A DNA stretch of 6,384 nt from an uncultured Sphingomonadales bacterium. GTDB lineage: Bacteria > Pseudomonadota > Alphaproteobacteria > Sphingomonadales > Sphingomonadaceae. Under the pieces are notes generated by a model. It was given only the letters and a program-made list of their open reading frames with translations. It was not told the origin of the DNA and ran no database searches. The DNA is taken from contig CAJBSR010000497.1 in the NCBI GenBank assembly GCA_903958285.1, forward strand, positions 1-6,384, written 5' to 3'. Both the position numbers and the translations under genes were made by a program. Positions 1-5,044 of the stretch are shown here, one piece after another (positions within the stretch are counted from its first letter, which is position 1; each line of letters begins with the position of its first letter).

Positions 1-1
1 G

Positions 2-85
2 GGTGAATATCTTGATGCCTTTTTGCCGGTATCAGGCGCAGCTCAGGCGATTTCGAAGATCAGAGATTTTTGCGAAACGCCATAA
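2..85 (+). CDS. possible 3' end of an unrecognised gene (partial)
   Basis: The second plus-strand frame is open from the left edge to a TAA at 83-85 and gives 27 residues beginning GEYLDAFLPVSGAAQ and ending FCETP. The mix of acidic, hydrophobic and small residues reads like the C-terminal helix of a soluble protein. Other frames here give arginine-rich or stop-broken translations. I do not recognise the family, and the piece is too short to assign. Third codon positions are less GC-rich than in the genes that follow, so this may be an accessory gene or simply non-coding DNA. It would converge on the GST-like gene, with an 83-bp gap between the two stops. Confidence 0.3.
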   Translation, partial: GEYLDAFLPVSGAAQAISKIRDFCETP

Positions 86-168
86 AATTAGGGTCGGAAA
101 ATTCGGATACTTGGGGTCACTATCAAGTCTATTCTGGCTCGCTCTCATCAGCGAATCCTCCCCCCCAC

Positions 169-834
169 TCACCCTTCCGGAAACAGCACCTCTGCATCCC
201 CCGCCTGCCAGACCGGCCACCGCACCATGATCGCGGCGAACATCGGTGATGCCAAAAACGCGGCCAGCCATCTCTGCACCGCAGGCAGCGGGAGCGCATC
301 GAACCATGCCCGGTCGGTCTCCGCAAACTGGCGAACGAAGGGCGCGAGCGCGGCGTCGGTCATTGTCCAGCGGTCGCCGCACAGAAAGGGGGAGGCGGTC
401 AGCCGGGCCTCCAGCAGTTCAAGATGCACCACACCCGCCGCGCGGTGGGCCAGCGGGTCGACATCATAGCGGTGGGGGTATTTGTAACGGTCGAGGTGAT
501 GTTTGAACGGGCCATCATTGGCCGCGATCAGCGCGGTGTCTTCTCCGTCCAGCCAATGGTCCGGGTCCGCCTGTGTGAGCGCCCAGCGCATGATGTCCAG
601 GCTTTCGTCGATCACTCCGCTGCCAATTACTGGGCCGCCAATGACTGGGCCATCAGGCAGCACGAGCACCGGCACCGTGCCCTTGGGGGAGGCGTCGAGG
701 AGGTCCTGCGGTTTTGCGGAGAGCTTCACCTCACGCAGGGTGCACACCGTGCCGCTGGCCAGCAGCGCCAGCCGCGCGCGCATCGCATAGGGGCAGCGGC
801 GGAAACTGTAGAGGACGGGGTTAGCCGTCGTCAT
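169..834 (-). CDS. glutathione S-transferase-like protein with a CPY active site
   Basis: This 221-residue protein has the length of a cytosolic glutathione S-transferase. The N-terminal thioredoxin-fold domain (about 5-85) starts with LYSFRRCPYAMRARLAL; Cys14 in the RCPY motif sits where omega-type and glutaredoxin-like GSTs carry their catalytic cysteine. SPKGTVPVL (49-57) provides the cis-proline loop, and DES (76-78) matches the usual Glu-Ser contact to glutathione. An all-helical C-terminal domain follows (about 95-210). By family, a Cys-type GST more likely carries out thiol transfer or deglutathionylation than classical conjugation; the substrate is unknown. The loop before DES is lengthened by a short repeat (GPVIG twice, then SGVID). 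The ATG overlaps the trhO stop in an ATGA, and I see no good Shine-Dalgarno sequence, so translation is probably coupled to trhO. Confidence 0.88.
   Translation of the reverse strand: MTTANPVLYSFRRCPYAMRARLALLASGTVCTLREVKLSAKPQDLLDASPKGTVPVLVLPDGPVIGGPVIGSGVIDESLDIMRWALTQADPDHWLDGEDTALIAANDGPFKHHLDRYKYPHRYDVDPLAHRAAGVVHLELLEARLTASPFLCGDRWTMTDAALAPFVRQFAETDRAWFDALPLPAVQRWLAAFLASPMFAAIMVRWPVWQAGDAEVLFPEG
607..651. repeat. 15-bp tandem repeat inside the GST-like gene (two clear units and one degenerate)
   Basis: Two adjacent 15-bp units (622-636 and 637-651) differ at a single base, and each encodes GPVIG on the minus strand. The block at 607-621 is a degenerate third unit encoding SGVID. Because the unit is 15 bp, the reading frame is kept. 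The repeat lies in the loop between the cis-proline strand and the Glu-Ser glutathione contact, where family members usually have only a short link such as DGxVIDES. Replication slippage is the likely origin (inference). Confidence 0.75.
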
Positions 835-851
835 CGGGCGTTGTCATCGGG
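826..851. repeat. 13-bp tandem repeat across the trhO/GST junction
   Basis: CGTCGTCATCGGG (826-838) is followed directly by CGTTGTCATCGGG (839-851), identical at 12 of 13 positions. The first unit contains the trhO stop and the GST start codon. The second holds another minus-strand ATG (847-845) that is out of frame with the GST gene, because 13 is not a multiple of three. The duplication may have shaped the present ATGA overlap. Confidence 0.7.
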
Positions 852-1787
852 AGGGGCCATCACCGCGCCGATATGCGGCTTGCCTTGCGCCTCGGCGAGG
901 GCGACCTGATGCTGGCGCTCGCGATATCCGGCGCGCTGTGCGTCGGTGCGCTCGTCATAACAGGCGGGGCAGCTGACGCCGACTTCATAGAGCGGCGAGG
1001 CGCGGTCGTCCGCGTTGATCGGGCGGCGGCAGGCGTGACACAGTTCCAGCGAGCCAAGCTCCAGCCCATGCCGCACCGTCACGCGCTGGTCGAACACGAA
1101 GCACTCGCCTTCCCACAGCGACTCTTCGGCAGGCACGGTCTCCAGATATTTCAGGATGCCGCCTTGCAGATGGTAGACATCCTCAATCCCCTCTGCCTTC
1201 AGGAAGGCGGTGGATTTTTCACAGCGGATGCCGCCGGTGCAGAACATCGCGACCTTGGGCGGGGTGCCCTTGCCCAACAGCCGCTCCCGCTCCGCCCGGA
1301 ACCAGGCGGGGAAATCGCGGAAGGTTTTGGTCTTGGGGTCAATCGCGCGCTGGAACGTGCCGACCGCGACTTCATAATCGTTGCGCGTGTCGATGACGAT
1401 GGTGTCGGGGTCCGCGATCAGCGCGTTCCAATCCTGCGGCGCGACATAATGGCCGACGCGGGCGAGGGGGTCGATATCGGGTTGCCCCATCGTCACGATT
1501 TCGGCCTTCACCTTCACCTTCATCCGGTGGAATGGCATCTCCCGGGCGCGGGAGAGTTTATACTCGAACCCGTCGCAGCCGGGCAGTTTCCCGATGGTGT
1601 CGAGAATGGCGGTGATGGCGGCGTCGGTGCCGGCAATCGTGCCGTTAATGCCTTCGCGTGCGATGAGCAGTGTGCCTTTGATGCCCTGCGCCTTGCACGC
1701 ATCAGCCAGCGTGGCGCGGATGGCGGGCGCATCTTCAAAGCGCGTAAAGTGGTAAAGTGCGGCAACACAAATGGGCAGATCGGTCAT
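831..1787 (-). CDS. trhO: tRNA uridine(34) hydroxylase, rhodanese family
   Basis: TrhO (formerly YceA) carries out oxygen-dependent hydroxylation of U34 in certain tRNA anticodons, the first step to 5-methoxyuridine or its carboxymethoxy derivative; it acts in the cytoplasm. The 318-residue product has the full family layout. An N-terminal acylphosphatase-like domain contains KGTLLIAREGINGTIAG (37-53). The rhodanese domain (about 120-220) has VIDTRNDYE (131-139) and the active-site loop FCTGGIRCEK (182-191) with catalytic Cys183. A C-terminal zinc-binding-like segment has CxxC pairs at Cys250/253 and Cys273/276. The ATG at 1787 is chosen because homology begins at MTDLP; an upstream in-frame ATG at 1886 would add 33 basic residues unlike the family. 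The stop overlaps the start of the GST-like gene by 4 bp. Confidence 0.95.
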   Translation of the reverse strand: MTDLPICVAALYHFTRFEDAPAIRATLADACKAQGIKGTLLIAREGINGTIAGTDAAITAILDTIGKLPGCDGFEYKLSRAREMPFHRMKVKVKAEIVTMGQPDIDPLARVGHYVAPQDWNALIADPDTIVIDTRNDYEVAVGTFQRAIDPKTKTFRDFPAWFRAERERLLGKGTPPKVAMFCTGGIRCEKSTAFLKAEGIEDVYHLQGGILKYLETVPAEESLWEGECFVFDQRVTVRHGLELGSLELCHACRRPINADDRASPLYEVGVSCPACYDERTDAQRAGYRERQHQVALAEAQGKPHIGAVMAPPDDNAR

Positions 1788-1886
1788 GGTGTCGCGTTTA
1801 GCGTCGCTGCGCAGAGATGTCAGTGTGGAAATGGCGCGGCTTGCTTTGCGCAGGCTCCAAGCTAAAGCGCATCTCCGCCGACCCAT

Positions 1887-1905
1887 GTTAACGTTTCTGT
1901 TAACG
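1887..1905. promoter_or_regulatory. paired GTTAACG repeats, CtrA-like site
   Basis: GTTAACG occurs at 1887-1893 and 1899-1905 in the divergent trhO/mlaA region. It resembles the alphaproteobacterial CtrA target (two TTAA half-sites 7 bp apart), but the gap here is 8 bp, so the match is imperfect. On the minus strand the left copy reads TTAACA (1891-1886), close to a -35 hexamer for trhO, but no convincing -10 follows. A regulatory role is an inference from position and repeat structure. Confidence 0.3.
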
Positions 1906-1954
1906 CTGGAGCAGGGTTGCCGGGTCTATGCAGCGACACCGCAATTGCGCGGCG

Positions 1955-1960
1955 AGAGGA
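1955..1960 (+). promoter_or_regulatory. ribosome binding site supporting the GTG start of mlaA
   Basis: AGAGGA ends 8 bp before the GTG at 1969. A TGA lies directly upstream in frame (1966-1968), so the protein cannot extend further. The next in-frame start, the ATG at 1999, has no comparable purine-rich site and would remove most of the signal-like segment. This supports GTG as the start. Confidence 0.55.
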
Positions 1961-1968
1961 TTTTTTGA

Positions 1969-2877
1969 GTGGGTGTTTCGGGATTTACGACGGCGTTGAT
2001 GCTGACGGCCATGCAGGCCAATCCGGAAGCTGTGCCCGCCGAGCCCGTCTCTGCGCCGCCTGTCGCAGTATCTGAAGTTCCGACCGTTGCACCGGCGCCG
2101 ATGCCCACACCGCCTTCTCCCGCGACCGCGCCAGTGCCTGAGGACATTGTTGTCACCGCCCAGCCGACGCCGAAGGAAGATCCGCTCAAACGCGCGAATG
2201 AAGTCAGCTTTGAAGTGATTGAGGCGGCGGACAAAGCCATCGTCGGCCCGGCGGCCATGGTCTATAAGGAAAGCCTGCCCAACCCGATCCGCAAGGGCAT
2301 CCACAATTTCCTCTATAATATCGGGGAACCGGTGGTCGCTGTGAACTTCCTGCTGCAGCTCAAGCCCGGCAAGGCGATTGAGACGGTCGGGCGCTTTGCG
2401 ATCAACTCCACCATCGGCATCGCGGGGCTGCTTGATGTGGCGAAGAAAAAGCCGTTCCATCTGCCGCACCGCGTCAACGGTTTTGCCTATACGATGGGCT
2501 ATTATGGCGTGAAGCCAGGCGCTTATCTCTTCCTGCCGCTCATCGGCCCGACGACGGTGCGGGACGTGACGGGCCGGTTGATGGACTTGGCCTTCCTGCC
2601 CGCTGTGGTCGGCGCGCCCTTTAACAATCCCTATTACACGCTGCCCTCAGGCGTGATTTACGCGCTGGACGATCGGGTGCTGTTTGACGACAAGTTGCAG
2701 GAACTGCGCAATGGCGACCGGCCGGCCTATGCGGCGCAGCGCGACTATTATCTGACCACGCGGCAGGCGGAGATTGACGAGTTGCGCGGCAAGAAGCCCG
2801 CCGTTGAAACACCGCTGCCAATCTCGCCGACGGCCGAGCCTGTCCCCGCCGCGCCGGTTACTTCACCGCAAAATTGA
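1969..2877 (+). CDS. mlaA: MlaA/VacJ family outer-membrane phospholipid-transport protein
   Basis: MlaA sits in the outer membrane, takes mislocalised phospholipids from the outer leaflet, and hands them to periplasmic MlaC for return to the inner membrane. The 302-residue product begins with a short hydrophobic segment (GFTTALMLTAMQA, 5-17), then a Pro/Ala/Val-rich linker (about 20-68). The MlaA domain spans about 72-270 and contains NPIRKGIHNFLYNIGEPV (105-122), GRFAINSTIGIAGLLDVA (141-158) and LIGPTTVRD (191-199). A second Pro-rich tail ends the protein. There is no cysteine near the N-terminus, hence no lipobox, although enterobacterial MlaA is a lipoprotein; anchoring here must differ, or the segment is a plain signal peptide or anchor. 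The linker contains DIVVTA (59-64), resembling TonB-box segments. No mlaBCDEF gene is nearby. Confidence 0.92.
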   Translation: MGVSGFTTALMLTAMQANPEAVPAEPVSAPPVAVSEVPTVAPAPMPTPPSPATAPVPEDIVVTAQPTPKEDPLKRANEVSFEVIEAADKAIVGPAAMVYKESLPNPIRKGIHNFLYNIGEPVVAVNFLLQLKPGKAIETVGRFAINSTIGIAGLLDVAKKKPFHLPHRVNGFAYTMGYYGVKPGAYLFLPLIGPTTVRDVTGRLMDLAFLPAVVGAPFNNPYYTLPSGVIYALDDRVLFDDKLQELRNGDRPAYAAQRDYYLTTRQAEIDELRGKKPAVETPLPISPTAEPVPAAPVTSPQN

Positions 2878-3235
2878 TCTTGCCGGTGGCGGGCGCGCCG
2901 TCGGTTCCGGTCGCTTTCCAGTTCACGACATAGGTGCCAACCGGCAAAGGACGGGGCAGCTTTGCCACCAGCGTCTTGCCGTCCGCACCCACAGTCGCAG
3001 TGAAGCCGGAGATTTTCATCGGCGGGTGATCCTTCATGCCGGGCATGGTGAGCATCACAATGTCCATCGTTGAGGAGCTGGTGATCTTGTCGGAAAAGGT
3101 CAGGCTCACCGCCATCGGCTTGGCTGCGGCCTTGTTGGCGGCAGGTGTGGAGGCGACGAGTTTGACTTGCGCCAAGGCGGGTGCAGACAGTGCGAGCGCG
3201 GCGCCAAAAGCCAGCAAGGACAGGGACTTGTTCAT
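2858..3235 (-). CDS. copC: periplasmic copper-binding protein, CopC family
   Basis: CopC proteins are small periplasmic beta-sandwich copper carriers. This 125-residue precursor has a Sec signal peptide, with likely cleavage after ALA22 to leave a mature protein of about 103 residues starting QVKLVASTPAA. Potential Cu(I) ligands cluster at 57-73: Met57, Met61, Met64, Met67, His70 and Met73 (MPGMKDHPPM core). The usual Cu(II) site looks absent: the mature N-terminus is Gln rather than His, and the later DGH motif reads DGA (112-114). The ATG at 3235 is supported by GGAGG 8 bp upstream; an upstream ATG at 3268 would add 11 residues before the signal. The gene is divergent from copA, and its 3' end overlaps mlaA by 20 bp. 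Confidence 0.9.
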   Translation of the reverse strand: MNKSLSLLAFGAALALSAPALAQVKLVASTPAANKAAAKPMAVSLTFSDKITSSSTMDIVMLTMPGMKDHPPMKISGFTATVGADGKTLVAKLPRPLPVGTYVVNWKATGTDGAPATGKINFAVK

Positions 3236-3243
3236 GGTGCAGA

Positions 3244-3248
3244 CCTCC
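3244..3248 (-). promoter_or_regulatory. strong ribosome binding site of copC
   Basis: GGAGG on the minus strand lies 8 bp before the ATG at 3235. It settles the copC start and excludes the in-frame ATG at 3268, which lies upstream of this site. Confidence 0.8.
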
Positions 3249-3253
3249 GGTGA

Positions 3254-3267
3254 TGCCCCAAAGGGCA
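3254..3267. promoter_or_regulatory. perfect inverted repeat in the copC leader
   Basis: TGCCC-CAAA-GGGCA has 5-bp arms around a 4-bp centre and lies just upstream of the copC ribosome binding site. It could be an operator, or a short hairpin in the copC mRNA leader. It does not match a CueR-type or copper-box sequence that I can recall. The arms are short, so chance is possible. Confidence 0.3.
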
Positions 3268-3308
3268 AGAGAATTTCGAGACAGACATCGATATAGGGAT
3301 GTTTTCGC

Positions 3309-3324
3309 GATAGGCACCCCTATC
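3309..3324. promoter_or_regulatory. perfect inverted repeat upstream of copA, possible operator
   Basis: GATAGG-CACC-CCTATC has 6-bp arms around a 4-bp centre and ends 5 bp before the copA Shine-Dalgarno. A related ATAGGG at 3293-3298 can also pair with CCCTAT (3318-3323), so the motif occurs three times in about 30 bp. Its place in the short divergent copC/copA region suits a copper-responsive operator or a leader hairpin affecting copA translation. No regulator gene is visible in the window. Confidence 0.35.
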
Positions 3325-3329
3325 TGAAC

Positions 3330-3333
3330 GGAG
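3330..3333 (+). promoter_or_regulatory. ribosome binding site deciding between two copA ATGs
   Basis: GGAG lies 1 bp before the ATG at 3335 and 4 bp before the adjacent ATG at 3338. The first spacing is too short for normal initiation, so 3338 is preferred. The two choices differ by one methionine. Confidence 0.5.
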
Positions 3334-3337
3334 AATG

Positions 3338-5044
3338 ATGAAAACCATCCCTCTCGACCGCCGCACCGTTCTTCGTGCAGCCAGCGCGACGGCGCTGCTG
3401 CCGCTCTTCCCCGCTTGGGCGCAGAGCGTGTCGCACGGGCGTGGCACGGGCGTGGGCACCTTGTCGGGTGAGGACATCCGCCTGACCGTGGGTCATTCGA
3501 GTTTCACGACCGGGGGGGAAACCGGTCATGCCTTCACCGTCAACGGAACCGTCCCCGCGCCGCTCATCCGGCTGAAGGAGGGACAGAACGTCCGCCTGCA
3601 TGTGACCAACACGCTCGATGAGGACACCTCGATCCACTGGCATGGCTTGCTCGTCCCGTTCCAGTACGACGGCGTGCCCGGCGTCAGCTTCCCCGGAATC
3701 CGCCCGCGGGAGACCTTCACCTATGACTTCCCGATCCGGCAGGCGGGGACCTATTGGTATCACAGCCACAGCAACATGCAGGAGGCGATGGGCCAGTTCG
3801 GGCCGTTGATCATCGACCCCGCCGGCGTAGACCCCGTCGCCTATGACCGCGAACATGTGCTCGTCCTCTCCGACTGGAGCTTCATCCACACGCACAAATT
3901 GATGACGCGGCTCAAGCAGGCGGGCGGCTATTTTAACCGGCAGAAGCAGACCGTCGGCGGTTTGCTCGCGGGCAAGGACCAGTCGCTCAAGGAGCGGCTG
4001 GAATGGGCCCAGATGAACATGGACCCGTCCGACATTTCGGACGTGACAGCCTCGGTTTACCGTTACCTCATCAATGGCCACGGCACCGAGGAAAACTGGA
4101 CCGGCCTGTTCAAGGCAGGCGAGCGCGTGCGGCTGCGCATCATCAACGCGTCGGCGATGACCAACTTCAACCTGCGTATTCCCGGCATTCCCATGACCGT
4201 CGTGCAGGCAGACGGGAACAACATCCGCCCGATAGAAACTGATGAATTTCAAATAGCTATCGCTGAAACCTATGACGTCGTCGTCACGCCGACCGAAGAC
4301 CGCGCTTATGGGGTCATCGCGGAGGCCATCGACCGCTCCGGCCTTGTCCGCGCCACGCTTGCGCCGCGTGCGGGGATGACGGGCGAGGTGCCCGCGCTGC
4401 GCGCCCGCCCGCTCCTCACCATGAAGGACATGGGGATGGACCACTCCATGCCGATGGAACTGGACCTCTCCAAGCCCGAAGCGCCGATGATGGACCATAG
4501 CTCCATGGACATGCGGGACTTCTCCGTCGCGCCGCAGGTGAAGAAGAACGCAGGCGTCGCCTCGCTCTCCCCCATGCCGGCCGAACGGATCGGCGATGCG
4601 CCGACCGGGCTGGAGGATGTCGACCACCGCGTGCTGCGCTACACCGACCTCAAGGCGCTGACCCCGCACGACGCCCCCGCGCCGACGCGGACAATCCAGA
4701 TGCACCTGACCGCCAATATGGAACGCTATATGTGGTCCTTCGATGGCGAGCGGATGAGCGAGCGGACCGAGCCGGTCATGTTCCGGCAGAATGAGCGCGT
4801 GCGCATCACCCTCATCAACGACACGATGATGCCGCACCCCATCCACGTCCACGGCCATTTCTTTGAGCTCGTCAACGGCGCAGAGGCCAGCGACCAGCCG
4901 ATGAAGCACACGGTCAACGTCCTGCCCGGTGGCAAGCTCTCCATCGACATGACGGCAGATGCACTGGGCGATTGGGCGATGCACTGCCACATGATGTTCC
5001 ACATGGACACGGGCATGTTCCGCATCCTGAAGGTCCGGGCATGA
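3338..5044 (+). CDS. copA: copper resistance multicopper oxidase, CopA/PcoA type
   Basis: CopA is a periplasmic multicopper oxidase thought to oxidise Cu(I) to the less toxic Cu(II) and to bind copper. The 568-residue product opens with a Tat signal (DRRTVLRA, 7-14) and likely cleavage at AWA28-Q, fitting export of a folded, copper-loaded enzyme. All four copper motifs are present: HWHG (100-103), HSH (142-144), HPIHVHGH (500-507) and HCHMMFHMDTGM (549-560), giving the type 1 and the type 2/3 trinuclear sites. A Met/His-rich loop (about 362-392, with KDMGMDHSMPM) is typical of copper-resistance oxidases. Length is slightly under the roughly 600 residues usual in gammaproteobacteria. The stop overlaps copB in ATGA. 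Codons 299-312 form an AT-rich patch unlike the rest of the gene. The ATG at 3335 is an alternative start. Confidence 0.96.
   Translation: MKTIPLDRRTVLRAASATALLPLFPAWAQSVSHGRGTGVGTLSGEDIRLTVGHSSFTTGGETGHAFTVNGTVPAPLIRLKEGQNVRLHVTNTLDEDTSIHWHGLLVPFQYDGVPGVSFPGIRPRETFTYDFPIRQAGTYWYHSHSNMQEAMGQFGPLIIDPAGVDPVAYDREHVLVLSDWSFIHTHKLMTRLKQAGGYFNRQKQTVGGLLAGKDQSLKERLEWAQMNMDPSDISDVTASVYRYLINGHGTEENWTGLFKAGERVRLRIINASAMTNFNLRIPGIPMTVVQADGNNIRPIETDEFQIAIAETYDVVVTPTEDRAYGVIAEAIDRSGLVRATLAPRAGMTGEVPALRARPLLTMKDMGMDHSMPMELDLSKPEAPMMDHSSMDMRDFSVAPQVKKNAGVASLSPMPAERIGDAPTGLEDVDHRVLRYTDLKALTPHDAPAPTRTIQMHLTANMERYMWSFDGERMSERTEPVMFRQNERVRITLINDTMMPHPIHVHGHFFELVNGAEASDQPMKHTVNVLPGGKLSIDMTADALGDWAMHCHMMFHMDTGMFRILKVRA
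4231..4260. other. AT-rich codon patch inside copA
   Basis: By hand count, 8 of 30 bases are G or C (about 27%), against about 68% in a sample line of the same gene (3541-3600). The patch uses ATA twice plus GAA, ACT, GAT, TTT, CAA and GCT in a gene that otherwise prefers G- or C-ending codons. The frame is intact and the encoded segment (IETDEFQIAIAET) fits the middle cupredoxin domain. It contains the palindrome ATAGCTAT (4253-4260). Cause unknown. Confidence 0.6.
5029..5033 (+). promoter_or_regulatory. ribosome binding site of copB within copA
   Basis: GAAGG lies in the last codons of copA, 7 bp before the copB ATG at 5041. With the ATGA overlap it supports coupled translation and the 5041 start, rather than the in-frame ATG at 4972, which would put 23 residues before a clear signal peptide. 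Confidence 0.6.

Noticed and set aside
46..81. Hairpin as a rho-independent terminator for the GST-like gene
   Set aside because: The stem has a bulge and a 17-nt loop, no T-run follows on the minus strand, and it lies about 90 bp past the stop.
3..230. 75-codon plus-strand open frame starting at GTG 3
   Set aside because: The translation is basic at the start, becomes Pro/Ser-rich and runs antisense into the end of the GST-like gene; the neighbouring frame (2-85) reads more like protein.
1744..1759. Perfect 8-bp tandem repeat GTAAAGTG
   Set aside because: It falls within trhO and encodes the ordinary conserved LYHFTR segment, so codon coincidence explains it.
873..1865. 330-codon plus-strand open frame across trhO
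   Set aside because: It is antisense to trhO, which has the rhodanese active site and zinc cysteines; the plus-strand translation has no recognisable motif.
1788..1886. N-terminal extension of TrhO from an ATG at 1886
   Set aside because: The 33 extra residues are Arg/Ser-rich and unlike the family, whose homology starts at MTDLP.
1885..1968. In-frame segment upstream of mlaA (MLTFLLTLEQGC...) as a lipoprotein signal
   Set aside because: It is separated from mlaA by a TGA, and LEQGC does not fit a lipobox; stop-codon readthrough would be required.
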